Below, piece after piece: positions 24,578 to 33,001 of a stretch of 35,954 nucleotides of DNA. The position numbers and the translations under genes were made by a program. The notes below the pieces were generated by a model. The model was not told the DNA's origin. It made no database searches and saw only the letters and a program-made list of their open reading frames with translations. The DNA is from an uncultured Synergistaceae bacterium. Lineage in GTDB: Bacteria > Synergistota > Synergistia > Synergistales > Aminiphilaceae. Each line of letters starts with the position of its first letter. Position 1 is the first letter of the stretch. The DNA is taken from NCBI GenBank assembly GCA_937868015.1, contig CALMLW010000087.1, positions 1-35,954 on the forward strand, written 5' to 3'.

Positions 24578-25528
24578 ATGATCTTTTTCTGGGCGGTATT
24601 CTGGGGAGCGGCGGGGACCCTCTTTTCCATGGCGCTGGCGGCCCGGTGGGGGGTGGTGGACCGTCCGGGGACGCTCAAGATCCACGCCCTCCCCGTGCCC
24701 CGGCTGGGGGGGCTGGGGATAGTCTTGGCGTTTCTGGCCCTTTTACCCCTTCCCTCCTGGGGGGCGGCGGGGAGCCTGGTCATGGCCCTGGTGGGGGTCG
24801 CAGACGACCGGTGGAACCTCTCTCCCAAGCACAAGCTCTGGGGTCAATTGGGCGGAGGGCTCTGCCTGGCCCTGCCCTGGATCCTGCGGGGGGCCCCAGG
24901 TACGGCGCTCATCATGCTCCTGGTGGCGGTCTTTCTGGCTAACGCGGTGAACCTCCTGGACGGCATGGATGGCCTGGCGGCCGGGGTGACGACCATCGGC
25001 GCCCTGGGTATCGCCCTGATCCACGCTTCCCGGGGGCTCACCACGGCGGTGCCCCTGATCCTCGCGGGGGCCTCCCTGGGCTTTTTGCTGTGGAACCTTC
25101 CTCCGGCCCGCACCTTCATGGGGGACGTGGGGAGCCTCTTTCTGGGAGGGGCCCTGGCGTGGCAGATCGGCGGCGTCTACAGCACCGACCTTTCCGCCCT
25201 CCTGGGGTGCTTTTTTTGCGTGGGGGTCCCCTGCTTCGACACCCTGCTGGGCATCGCCCGGCGCATGGCTGCGGGCAGGCCCGTCCTTTCCGGCGACCGG
25301 GACCACTTCTACGACCAGCTCGCCCGGCGGTGGCACGACCAGAACCGGGCGGTGCGGGCGGCGTGGCTTTTGGCGGCGATCCTGGCCCTCATGGGACAGG
25401 GGGTGGCGGCCCTTCCCTCCGGCGGTGCCCTGGCGGTGACGGCGGCGGTGACGGTGGCGTTGGGATGGATCTCGGTGACGGGGGGCTTTGTCCACCCCGA
25501 CGGGAGGGGCTTCCGGAGATCGCCGTGA
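24578..25528 (+). CDS. Polyprenyl-phosphate sugar-1-phosphate transferase (WecA/TagO/MraY family)
   Basis: An inner-membrane enzyme that puts a sugar-1-phosphate on undecaprenyl phosphate, starting a lipid-linked glycan. The 316-residue protein is strongly hydrophobic with about ten membrane segments. Motifs are VDRPGTLKIHALPVPRLGGL, GVADDRWNLSPKHKL (the Asp-Asp pair), NAVNLLDGMDGLAAG, FMGDVGSLFLGG, and DRDHFYDQLARR (the HxxH-type loop). Start ATG at 24578, 10 nt after AAGGAGG. The sugar could be GlcNAc or the modified sugar from the two upstream genes. The next gene overlaps its stop by 4 nt. Confidence 0.92.
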   Translation: MIFFWAVFWGAAGTLFSMALAARWGVVDRPGTLKIHALPVPRLGGLGIVLAFLALLPLPSWGAAGSLVMALVGVADDRWNLSPKHKLWGQLGGGLCLALPWILRGAPGTALIMLLVAVFLANAVNLLDGMDGLAAGVTTIGALGIALIHASRGLTTAVPLILAGASLGFLLWNLPPARTFMGDVGSLFLGGALAWQIGGVYSTDLSALLGCFFCVGVPCFDTLLGIARRMAAGRPVLSGDRDHFYDQLARRWHDQNRAVRAAWLLAAILALMGQGVAALPSGGALAVTAAVTVALGWISVTGGFVHPDGRGFRRSP

Positions 25529-26763
25529 GGATCTGGATGATCGCCCAGGACACCCGCCCCCCGGAGGTCCCCGGCATAACCCGACACTATGCCCTGGGGA
25601 GGGAGTGGGTCTCCCGGGGGGATGAAGTGCTGGTGGTCCACGGGAGCTTCGACCATCTGGGACCCTCCCTTCCGGAGGGCCCCCCCCCGGAGGGGGTCTG
25701 GGACCGGAGCTACGACGGCGTGCGTTTCCTCACGGTGCCCGTGCCCCCTTACGGAGGGAGCGCCACCCCTGGAAGACTTTGGAACAACTGGCTCTTTGGC
25801 CGTCGGGTGGAAAAGATCCTCGGGGGAGGTAGTTACGGCGTCCCCCAGGTGGTGCTGGGCTCCACGGTGCACCCCTGGGCGGCCCGGGCGGGCCTTCGCC
25901 TGGCGCGGCGCTTCCGAGTGCCCTTCGTCTTTGAAGTCCGGGATCTCTGGCCCCAGACCCTGGTGGAGCTGGGGCGCATCTTTCCCGGACACCCCCTGGT
26001 GCGCTACTTCGGCGCGGTGGAACGGACTCTGGCGCAAAGCGCCGACCTGGTGGTCACCTCCGCCCCCCGCATGGGGGAGTACTTCCGGGAGCGCTACTCC
26101 CTGCCGGAGGAGCGGTGGTGTTGGATCACCAATGGCACCTTCGTGGAGGCCTTCGACCCCTCCCCGCCGGAGGAAGACGAAGGGGCGCTGGAGATCTTTT
26201 ACACCGGCACCCTGGGGAGGGCCAACCGCCTGGACCGCTTTTTCGCCCTCCTTCCCGACCTGGCCCGGCGCTTCCCGACGCTGCGTTTCGTCTTCGTGGG
26301 GCGGGGAGAGATGAGGCGGGAGCTGGAAGAACGAGGGCGCCTCCAGGGGCTCCCCGTGCGCTTCGAGGACCCCGTGCCGAAGCGCCGGGTCCCCGAGCTC
26401 CTGCGCCGGGCCTCGGCCTTCCTCGTGGTGCTGGACGACCTCCCCCTCTACCGATATGGCACCAGCCTGAACAAGATGGCGGACTACCACGCGGCGGGGC
26501 GCCCGGTGATCCTCCTGGGGGATTGCGCCGAAAACCCCCTGGCCGCCTCGGGGGCGGGGTGGGTGGCCCCCCGGGAGGAAGATTTGCCCGGGGCTCTGGA
26601 GGCCCTGGTGAGGGCGGGGGTCGAGGGGCGCCGAGAGCTGGGCCGTCGGGGCCGGGAGTACGCCCGGGAGCACTACGACTGGCCTAAGCTGGCGGAGAGG
26701 CTACGGGGACGCCTGGAAAAAGTGGTGTCCCGCCGCCCACCGGAGTCCTCGCCCCGTCGATGA
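25525..26763 (+). CDS. GT4 glycosyltransferase (WbuB-like)
   Basis: A 412-residue GT-B retaining glycosyltransferase. The N-terminal domain has GITRHYALGREWVSRGDEV (the usual Gly-rich acceptor start) and VFEVRDLWPQTLVELG, a signature of the WbuB group. The donor domain begins near EIFYTGTLGRANRLD and includes FVGRGEMRRELE and NKMADYHAAGRPVI. It probably adds the second sugar to the lipid-linked glycan. The GTG start at 25525 overlaps the transferase stop (GTGA), so the genes are coupled. The acceptor and donor cannot be determined. Confidence 0.9.
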   Translation: MRIWMIAQDTRPPEVPGITRHYALGREWVSRGDEVLVVHGSFDHLGPSLPEGPPPEGVWDRSYDGVRFLTVPVPPYGGSATPGRLWNNWLFGRRVEKILGGGSYGVPQVVLGSTVHPWAARAGLRLARRFRVPFVFEVRDLWPQTLVELGRIFPGHPLVRYFGAVERTLAQSADLVVTSAPRMGEYFRERYSLPEERWCWITNGTFVEAFDPSPPEEDEGALEIFYTGTLGRANRLDRFFALLPDLARRFPTLRFVFVGRGEMRRELEERGRLQGLPVRFEDPVPKRRVPELLRRASAFLVVLDDLPLYRYGTSLNKMADYHAAGRPVILLGDCAENPLAASGAGWVAPREEDLPGALEALVRAGVEGRRELGRRGREYAREHYDWPKLAERLRGRLEKVVSRRPPESSPRR

Positions 26764-26888
26764 CCGCCGGGGCCCTGCCCGGACCCTTTTCGCCCAGCGG
26801 AAGTTGTCGAGGTCCAGGTGTCCCGATCGCGGCCCGGAATGAGGCGGGGAGGGCAAAGAGGCCCCGGAGTAAAACGGGAAACAAGATC

Positions 26889-26916
26889 AAAGAGTCACAG
26901 AAAAAGAGTCACAGAA
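26889..26916 (+). repeat. Two perfect 14-bp tandem repeats
   Basis: AAAGAGTCACAGAA occurs at 26889-26902 and again at 26903-26916. It abuts the AAGGAGGAAGGG ribosome site of the L,D-transpeptidase gene. It is A-rich and probably part of the mRNA leader. Confidence 0.8.
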
Positions 26917-26929
26917 GGAGGAAGGGTCT

Positions 26930-27580
26930 TTGAAGGTTTTTTCCTACCCCGAAGGCCCCCGGAGACGCGGGGGATGGCGGAAAGGGCTCGGAGGGGCGGC
27001 GATATTGATCATGGGGGCGCTGGTCGCCTGGTATCTTTTGTCCCCCCGAGGTCCCGGAGAACGCCCCCCCACGCCCCTGCCGCCGGTGGAGCTCCCCACC
27101 CCGACCCCCTCTCCCCCTCCCCTCCCCACCCCCTTCTCCCAAGCGGAGCGCAACCCCTTGAAAGAGGGCTCCCTGGAGCGGGCCTGGATCCGCATCGTCA
27201 AGAGCGCCTTCATCCTGGAACTCTACGAGGGACGAGATCTGGTGCGGACCTACCCCATCGCCACCGGGTCCGCCTTGGGGGACAAGCGATCCCAGGGAGA
27301 CCGGCGGACCCCGGTGGGGCGCTTTTCCATCTCCCAGATCCAGCCCTCTTCCTCCTGGACCCACGACTTCGGCGACGGCAAGGGAGCCATCAAGGGGGCC
27401 TACGGACCGTGGTTTCTCCGCCTGAAGACCGGATGGAAGGGCATAGGGATCCATGGCACCCACGACCCCGATTCCATAGGGAAAAGCGTATCCGAGGGGT
27501 GCATCCGCATGTTCAATGCCGACGTGGCGGAGCTCCGGCGCCGGGTGCGTCCGGGGACCCCCGTGATCATCGAACCCTAG
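26930..27580 (+). CDS. L,D-transpeptidase (YkuD family)
   Basis: Makes 3-3 cross-links in peptidoglycan or anchors protein to it. The 216-residue protein has a basic cytoplasmic N-terminus, a membrane anchor at about 22-40 (GGAAILIMGALVAWYLL), a Pro/Thr-rich spacer at about 45-70, and the catalytic domain at about 85-215. The active site is IGIHGTHDPDSIG (His175) and VSEGCIRM (Cys191). TTG at 26930 is chosen because AAGGAGGAAGGG lies just upstream. It is the first gene of a three-gene envelope set with YhcH and a deacetylase. Confidence 0.92.
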   Translation: MKVFSYPEGPRRRGGWRKGLGGAAILIMGALVAWYLLSPRGPGERPPTPLPPVELPTPTPSPPPLPTPFSQAERNPLKEGSLERAWIRIVKSAFILELYEGRDLVRTYPIATGSALGDKRSQGDRRTPVGRFSISQIQPSSSWTHDFGDGKGAIKGAYGPWFLRLKTGWKGIGIHGTHDPDSIGKSVSEGCIRMFNADVAELRRRVRPGTPVIIEP

Positions 27581-27622
27581 GCCCCTCGTCGGGGATTGGG
27601 GGGCTGAAAGGAGAGGATCGCC

Positions 27623-28081
27623 GTGATCATCGACCATCTGAGCAACGCCGGGTTCTACTTTGGCGCGGACCCCCTGTTGAGAGAGGCCCTGGAGTTCCTC
27701 CGCCTTCCGGAGATCGCCACCCTGGGGATGGGGCGCCATTCCCTCCGGGGGGACGACCTCTTCGCCCTGGTCTCCGGAGGCGTCACCGTCGCCGAAGGCG
27801 ATGCCCCCTGGGAGGCCCATCGGCGGTACGTCGACCTCCACCACGTGGTGGAAGGGGGAGAGTGGATGGGGTACGCCCCTCTTCACCGCATGCGCCAGAC
27901 CCGGTCTTACGACGAAGGGGAAGACTGCGCCCTCTACCGGGGAGAAGGGAACTTCCTCCGGGTCTTTTCGGGGATGTTCGTGGTCTTTAACGTCACCGAC
28001 GTCCACAAGCCTGACATCCACCTCGGGGAGCCCGAGGCCTTTCGGAAGATCGTGGTGAAGATCCGCCGGAGGGAGCCATGA
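27623..28081 (+). CDS. YhcH/YjgK/YiaL family protein (DUF386)
   Basis: A 152-residue beta-sandwich protein of the EbgC-like superfamily, which binds metal and has been linked to sialic acid and other sugar catabolism and to biofilm. MIIDHLSNAGFY at the start, EAHRRYVDLHHVVEGGEWMG (His/Asp metal site), and VFNVTDVHKPDIHL are the family's conserved blocks. Start GTG at 27623 behind AAAGGAGAGG. It overlaps the deacetylase start by 4 nt. Confidence 0.88.
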   Translation: MIIDHLSNAGFYFGADPLLREALEFLRLPEIATLGMGRHSLRGDDLFALVSGGVTVAEGDAPWEAHRRYVDLHHVVEGGEWMGYAPLHRMRQTRSYDEGEDCALYRGEGNFLRVFSGMFVVFNVTDVHKPDIHLGEPEAFRKIVVKIRRREP

Positions 28082-28872
28082 TCTCCCGGCGAAAGGCCTT
28101 TTCATGGTGCGGGGTAGGGGGGTTGCTTTTGGTCCTGGGGGGCGTCTTGCCGGGGAGGGTCATCGAGGCGGTTCCCAGGCAGGATGCTGTGGTGGCGCGA
28201 TACGCGAAGGATCTCCCCGCCGCCTGGGGGGAGCGCCTTGAAGGAGTGAGGACCCGGCTGGCCACGACGGACCGGGTGCTGGCTCTGACCCTGGACGCCT
28301 GCGGGGGGGAGTACGACGAAGAGCTCGTGGCGTTCCTCATCCGGGAGAGAATCCCCGCCACCCTCTTTTTGACGGGACGGTGGATCGACCGCCACCCCCG
28401 GGAGGCGGCGGCCCTGGTCCAAAACCCCCTGTTCGAGATCGCCAACCACGGAGAGAACCACCGTCCCGCCTCGGTGACGGGACGAAGGGCCTACGGCATC
28501 GCGGGAACAAAAAGTCCCCGGGAGTTCGCCGAAGAGCTCCTGATTAGCGACGCCAAGCTGCGTGCCCTGGGGGTCCCCGCGCCCCGATACTACCGGTCGG
28601 GGACGAATTTTTACGACGACGTGGCCCTGGCGATGGCCGCCGAACTGGGGTACGAAGTGGTGGGGTACGCCGTGGCGGGAGATGGGGGAGCCACCTTTTC
28701 CCGGGAGCAAGTGAAAGCCACCGTGCTCCGGAGCCGCCCGGGGGACATCATCCTGTGCCACATGAACCGCCCCCGGGGCGACACCGCCGAAGGCCTCACC
28801 GAGGCCCTGCCCCTTATGATCCGGGAGGGCTTTCGCTTCGTGACCCTTTCTGCCTACCCCCTGCGGGACTAG
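28078..28872 (+). CDS. Polysaccharide deacetylase (CE4 / NodB-like)
   Basis: A 264-residue exported protein with a signal or anchor at about residues 10-31, then a NodB domain. Motif 1 is TLDACGGEYD: Asp73 is kept as the base, but the second Asp of TFDD is Ala74, followed by Cys75. Motif 2 is ANHGENHRP (His124, His128), and motif 3 is around PRYYRSGTNFYDD. GDIILCHMNRP supplies the late His. Peptidoglycan or an exopolysaccharide could be the substrate. The TxDAC form occurs in a subset of CE4 proteins. It is coupled to the YhcH gene through ATGA. Confidence 0.88.
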   Translation: MISRRKAFSWCGVGGLLLVLGGVLPGRVIEAVPRQDAVVARYAKDLPAAWGERLEGVRTRLATTDRVLALTLDACGGEYDEELVAFLIRERIPATLFLTGRWIDRHPREAAALVQNPLFEIANHGENHRPASVTGRRAYGIAGTKSPREFAEELLISDAKLRALGVPAPRYYRSGTNFYDDVALAMAAELGYEVVGYAVAGDGGATFSREQVKATVLRSRPGDIILCHMNRPRGDTAEGLTEALPLMIREGFRFVTLSAYPLRD

Positions 28873-28893
28873 GCCCTCCCCCACCCATCGGAG

Positions 28894-29262
28894 CTAAAAT
28901 AGCCCCTCGTTTTTGCCCCACCAGAACGCCTCGTCCCCCCGGGCCTCCTCCGCCAGGGTGCGCAAGAGGTCCCGGAGGGTTTCCACCGGTACGCCCTCGG
29001 GGGACTCCAGGACCATCTTCGCCACCACCGGAGCGGGGGGCAGGGAGAGCCAGGCGCGAAAGTCGAACCCCCCCGCCTTCATCTGGCACATCTCCCGGTG
29101 GCAGTAGAGGCATAGGACCACCACGTTGTCCAGGGAATCCGCCCCTCCGGCGGCAAAGGGCACCACGGGGTAGACCTTGAGGTTCGTGAGGCAACCGCAC
29201 TTCTCGCAGCGACGATGGGCCCGTTCCAGGGCCTCCCGACGCAGCTTCAGGTTGTGGATCAC
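28894..29262 (-). CDS. HNH-nuclease-like protein with the first His missing
   Basis: A 122-residue protein with a zinc-knuckle HNH fold: Cys19-x-x-Cys22, then Cys51-x-x-Cys54-His55. In VYPVVPFAAGG the place normally held by the catalytic His-His (as in HHIxPxxxGG) is Tyr-Pro. Asn46 and His55 remain. It may therefore bind DNA or RNA without cutting. The C-terminal half (VETLRDLLRTLAEEARGD) is helical and unknown. Start GTG at 29262 with GAGGAGG 9 nt upstream. It is convergent with the deacetylase, with 21 bp between stops. Confidence 0.8.
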   Translation of the reverse strand: MIHNLKLRREALERAHRRCEKCGCLTNLKVYPVVPFAAGGADSLDNVVVLCLYCHREMCQMKAGGFDFRAWLSLPPAPVVAKMVLESPEGVPVETLRDLLRTLAEEARGDEAFWWGKNEGLF

Positions 29263-29313
29263 GGGAGATCGCCTCCTCTTTTGGGCGTTCCCTCTACGGG
29301 GGCCCGGGATATC

Positions 29314-29333
29314 GCCCCGGAGGGGCCTTTTTT
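29314..29333 (+). terminator. Possible plus-strand terminator
   Basis: GCCCC (29314-29318), GGA loop, GGGGC (29322-29326), C and six T. It lies between two minus-strand genes, so it would only stop read-through from 28872 across the HNH gene. Confidence 0.3.
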
Positions 29334-29416
29334 CGCCCCCTGGCGTGCCCGAGCCCCGGCTTCGGGGAAAGATCCGGCGGTGAGGCCGAAACTCTCCCCG
29401 GCGGCGACGCGAAGCC

Positions 29417-30811
29417 CTATTGGGCCAGCTCTTTCATGGCGGCGGCGAGGATGCGGGTGATTAACGCCAGGCGCTCCAGGGGGATCCTCTCGTCGGGTTG
29501 GTGCATGAGCTCCGGATCCCCGGGAAAGGTGGCCCCGAAGGCCACCACGTGGGGCATGGTGCGGGCGTACGTCCCTCCTCCGATGGCCAGGAGGAACGCC
29601 TCCTGGCCCGTGGTGGCCGTGTAGGCCCGTTGGAGGGCCTGGATGAGCTCCGACGAGGGATCCACGAAGAGCGGGGGGCTGTGGCGCAGGACCTCCAGGG
29701 AGAGCCCCAGATCGCGGACCCGCGCCTGGACCTCGGGGAAGAGGGCGTCCCAGGCCTGGCGCACCGGGTATCGGATGTCCAGCGTGGCGGCGATCCCCCC
29801 GTCGGCGGTGACCTCCAGAAGCCCCAGGTTCAGGGTGAGGGGGCCGCTCAGGTCGTCCCGGCAGGCGATCCCCAGGGCCGCCCCGTCGCTTTTCTCGTTT
29901 ACCAGGGCTCCGAGGGCGGCGGCGGCCCGCCTCCAGGGGGCCTCCGTGGGCAGGGCCCCGAGCAGACGGAGCAGCCGCACAGCGGCGTTGATGCCGAGCT
30001 CCGGCAAAGATGCGTGGGCCGCCTTCCCCCGGGGGCGCACCGTGAGCTTTCCCTCCCCTTCCTCCAGGACCAGGGGCCATTCGCGGTCTGCGGCGAAGGA
30101 TTCCAGGGCCCGGCGCAGGGGAAGGAGCCTCTCCGGGGGCCCCTCGATGGTGCCCTCCGCCGTTTCGGGGACCATGTTGGCTGCGGGGGCGGCGGTCAGG
30201 GCCGTGAGATTCTCGGGGCCGCCGGGGGCTCCGGGGGAGAAGAGGCGAAGCTTGACGCTTCCTTTTTCCGCGTTGATGATGGGAAAGGCCCCGTCGGGGG
30301 TGAAGCCCATGACGGGGAGCTCCTGGCCGCTCTGGACGTAGTGGGCCATGCAGGCGCATCCCGACTCCTCGTTGGTGCCGAAGATCACCCGGATACGCCG
30401 CCTCAGGGGGATCCCTCCATCCCTTATGGCCGCCAGGGCGAAGAGGGCGGCGTAGGTGGGCCCCTTGTCGTCCAGCGTTCCTCGGCCGTAGAGCACCCCG
30501 TCCACGATCTCCGCCCCGTAGGGGTCGTGGCTCCACCCCGTCCCCTCGGGGACCACGTCCAGGTGGCCCAGTACCGCCACCATCTCCTCCCCTTCGCCGT
30601 ACTCCGCATATCCCACCATGGAATCCACGTTGGCCGTGCGAAAACCCAGATCCTGGGCGGTTTTCAGGGCGTGACGCAGGGCTTCGTCCACCCCTTCGCC
30701 GAAGGGCTTGCCGGGGAGGGGAGTCCCCGGAGTGCTCCTGAGGCGAAGGGCCTCCCGCAGGGAAGAAATCAACTGGGGCTGAAGGGCTGCCACGTGGTCG
30801 TCGAGGGTCAT
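29417..30811 (-). CDS. pepV: M20 family dipeptidase (PepV/Sapep-like)
   Basis: A di-zinc dipeptidase or beta-Ala dipeptidase releasing amino acids inside the cell, consistent with peptide-fermenting growth. The 464-residue protein has the metal motifs VLGHLDVVPEGTGW and GRGTLDDKGP, and GTNEESGCACMAHY with the catalytic Glu-Glu. GFTPDGAFPIINAEKG is typical of the PepV branch. The lid domain is between about 180 and 330. Start ATG at 30811, with AGGAGG 9 nt upstream. Divergent from larC. Confidence 0.92.
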   Translation of the reverse strand: MTLDDHVAALQPQLISSLREALRLRSTPGTPLPGKPFGEGVDEALRHALKTAQDLGFRTANVDSMVGYAEYGEGEEMVAVLGHLDVVPEGTGWSHDPYGAEIVDGVLYGRGTLDDKGPTYAALFALAAIRDGGIPLRRRIRVIFGTNEESGCACMAHYVQSGQELPVMGFTPDGAFPIINAEKGSVKLRLFSPGAPGGPENLTALTAAPAANMVPETAEGTIEGPPERLLPLRRALESFAADREWPLVLEEGEGKLTVRPRGKAAHASLPELGINAAVRLLRLLGALPTEAPWRRAAAALGALVNEKSDGAALGIACRDDLSGPLTLNLGLLEVTADGGIAATLDIRYPVRQAWDALFPEVQARVRDLGLSLEVLRHSPPLFVDPSSELIQALQRAYTATTGQEAFLLAIGGGTYARTMPHVVAFGATFPGDPELMHQPDERIPLERLALITRILAAAMKELAQ

Positions 30812-30880
30812 GATCGCGCTCCTCCTGAATTAAAAAAGTTTTCGCCGTCCCCTTGACCTAAAAAAGGGGGGGATCGGGCG

Positions 30881-30910
30881 TTGTTTCCCATGGCCGAAAC
30901 AGTGTACCAT
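30881..30910 (+). promoter_or_regulatory. Candidate promoter for larC-larB
   Basis: TTGTTT (30881-30886) and TACCAT (30905-30910) with 18 bp between. The minus strand offers TACACT at 30906-30901 for pepV, so a divergent pair may overlap. The 257-bp gap 30812-31068 also holds the repeat array at 31008-31054. Confidence 0.35.
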
Positions 30911-31007
30911 GAGAGGGGAAAATCTGGGGGGCTTACCCCCCTCGATCCCGGCGCCGCCCCGGAATTGGTGCCGGGGGTGAGCCCGAAGAGGCTGAACCCC
31001 AGGGATG

Positions 31008-31054
31008 AGATGAAGAGATGTAAGGATGAAGAGATGTAGGGATGAAGAGGTGGA
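31008..31054 (+). repeat. Three tandem purine-rich repeats
   Basis: Three units of 15-16 bp: AGATGAAGAGATGTA (31008-31022), AGGATGAAGAGATGTA (31023-31038) and GGGATGAAGAGGTGGA (31039-31054). The plus strand contains no C over the whole stretch. It ends 14 bp before the larC ATG. It looks like a minisatellite that can vary in copy number. Confidence 0.8.
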
Positions 31055-31068
31055 AGGGAGAGGGATCC

Positions 31069-32226
31069 ATGATCGTTCTAGAACCATTTTGCGGCGTCAG
31101 CGGGGACATGCTCCTCGGCGTGCTCTGCGACCTGGGGGGGGCGCCGGAGATCCTGGGGCGTTTTGAGGCCTTCCGGTCCGCCGGCGTGCGCTCCGTGCGG
31201 GTGTCGGTGGAGCGGGTTCTGCGGCGGGGCATCGGCGCCACCGCCGTGCGGGTGGAGGTGGAAGAAGAAGAAAAGGAACGCTCCTGGGAGGAGCTGACGA
31301 CGCTGCTCCACGAAGGAGCCCGGGGCGTGGGAGCCTCTCCGGCGGCGGTGGGTCGGGCGTTGAAGGCCCTGGAACTCCTGGGAGACGCCGAGGCCCGGGT
31401 GCACGGCCACCCCCGGGAGGAGGTGCACTTTCACGAGACGGGGAGCTTCGACACCGTGGTGGACGTGCTGGGCTTTTTCCTCCTGCTGGAGTCCCTGGGA
31501 AACCCCGCGCTGCGCAGCCTCGCCGTCCGCCTGGGGCGGGGCTCCGTCCGGTGCGCCCACGGCCTCTATCCCGTGCCCCCCCCCGCCGTGGCGGAGATCG
31601 CCGCCCGGTGTCACATCCCCGTGGAGGGGGGCCCCGTGGAGGGGGAGCTCGCCACCCCCACCGGCATGGCCCTTTTGGCCTCGGCGGCGACCTTTTCCCC
31701 AAGCCTGCCCTCCCTCATCCCCCGGCGGATCGGCTACGGCGCCGGGCAGCGGGATCTGGCCGTGCCCAACGTCCTCCGGGGGGTCTGGGCGGATGACGGA
31801 GAAGACGAGGCGGTGTGGATGGTGGAAGCGAGCCTGGACGACGCCACGGGGGAGGAGATGGGGCGAGCCCTGGAGCGACTCCAGGAGGTCTCCCTGGAGG
31901 CCCACCTCCTGTCGGGGGTGGGAAAGAAGGGGAGACCCCTCTTCGTCCTCCGGGTGGTGGCCCGGGAGGAAGAACTCTCCCGGGTGCGGGATCGCCTGCT
32001 GGAAGAGACCCCCACCCTGGGGGTACGCTCCTGGCCCGTGGCCCGGACCCGCATGGCCCGAGAGGTGCGCCCCCTGGAGGTCACCGTGGACGGGGAGCCC
32101 CTGCCGGTGCGGGTGAAGATCTCCCGTCTCGGGGACGTGGAGAAGAGAAAGGTCGAAGCGGACGACATCGCCCGCCTGAGATCCCGGGAGACGGACCTCC
32201 GCCCCCGGGAGGTCCCCCATGGATGA
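31069..32226 (+). CDS. larC: Nickel-pincer cofactor biosynthesis protein LarC
   Basis: LarC is the CTP-dependent nickel insertase of the pincer cofactor pathway. The 385-residue protein contains both parts in one frame: the LarC1 part (EPFCGVSGDMLLG, HFHETGSFDTVVDVLG, GELATPTGMALL) and the LarC2 part (VEASLDDATGEEMG, GVGKKGRPLFVLRVVA). In Lactobacillus, LarC is made by frameshifting; here no slip is needed. The ATG at 31069 lies after GGGAGAGGG. larB overlaps its end by 8 nt. LarE and the target enzyme LarA are not in the window. Confidence 0.94.
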   Translation: MIVLEPFCGVSGDMLLGVLCDLGGAPEILGRFEAFRSAGVRSVRVSVERVLRRGIGATAVRVEVEEEEKERSWEELTTLLHEGARGVGASPAAVGRALKALELLGDAEARVHGHPREEVHFHETGSFDTVVDVLGFFLLLESLGNPALRSLAVRLGRGSVRCAHGLYPVPPPAVAEIAARCHIPVEGGPVEGELATPTGMALLASAATFSPSLPSLIPRRIGYGAGQRDLAVPNVLRGVWADDGEDEAVWMVEASLDDATGEEMGRALERLQEVSLEAHLLSGVGKKGRPLFVLRVVAREEELSRVRDRLLEETPTLGVRSWPVARTRMAREVRPLEVTVDGEPLPVRVKISRLGDVEKRKVEADDIARLRSRETDLRPREVPHG

Positions 32227-33001
32227 AGCCACCCTGCGGGTGATCCTCCGAGCCGTGAAGAGCGGAGCCCTGGACGAAAACGCTGCCCTGGCCCGCCTGC
32301 GCCTCCTGCCCTTCGAGGACCTGGGGGACGTGCGCCTCGACACCCATCGGGCGCTGCGCACGGGCTTTCCCGAGATCATCTACGCTGCGGGAAAAAGCGA
32401 CGAGCAGCTCCAGCGCATCGCCCGGTCCCTGGCCCCGGGGGAGGAAGACCTCCTCATCTCCCGGGCCTCGGAGGCCCAATACGACCTGGTGAGGCGCGAG
32501 ATTCCCGGGGTGCGCTACTCCCCCGAGGCTCGCCTCGCGTACCTGCGCCGTCGCCGGGGGGCCCCTGGAGGGGCGGTGGTGGTGGCCAGCGGCGGAAGCA
32601 GCGACGTCCCCGTGGCGGAGGAGGCGGCGTTGGTGGCGGAAACCCTGGGATGCGCGGTCACCCGGCTCTACGACGTGGGGGTGGCGGGACTCCATCGCCT
32701 CCTGGGCTCCCTGGAGACCCTTCGCAGCGCCCAGGCCCTGGTGGTGGTGGCGGGGATGGATGGGGCCCTCCCCTCCGTGGTGGCGGGGCTCGTGTCCTGC
32801 CCGGTCTTTGCCGTCCCCACCAGCGTGGGGTACGGCGCCGCCTTCGGAGGCATCGCCCCCCTGCTGACCATGCTCAACGCCTGTGCCCCCGGAGTCTCCG
32901 TGGTAAATATCGACAACGGCCTGGGGGGAGGGTACTGCGCCGCCCTGGCGGTGCGTCGCCGGGATCCGTCGGGGGGAGAGAAGAGTGGCAAGACCCGGTG
33001 A
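32219..33001 (+). CDS. larB: Nickel-pincer cofactor biosynthesis protein LarB
   Basis: LarB carboxylates and hydrolyses nicotinic acid adenine dinucleotide, the first step to the pincer cofactor. The 260-residue protein has a short N-terminal helical part and a PurE/AIR carboxylase-like domain from about residue 120: VVVASGGSSDVPVAEEAALVA, given in shortened form as VVASGGSSDVPVAEEAA, then YDVGVAGLHRLLG, VVVVAGMDGALPSVVAGLV and PTSVGYGAAFGGIAPLLTML. Start ATG at 32219 overlaps larC by 8 nt and the end overlaps the ArfB-like gene by 17 nt. Confidence 0.94.
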   Translation: MDEATLRVILRAVKSGALDENAALARLRLLPFEDLGDVRLDTHRALRTGFPEIIYAAGKSDEQLQRIARSLAPGEEDLLISRASEAQYDLVRREIPGVRYSPEARLAYLRRRRGAPGGAVVVASGGSSDVPVAEEAALVAETLGCAVTRLYDVGVAGLHRLLGSLETLRSAQALVVVAGMDGALPSVVAGLVSCPVFAVPTSVGYGAAFGGIAPLLTMLNACAPGVSVVNIDNGLGGGYCAALAVRRRDPSGGEKSGKTR

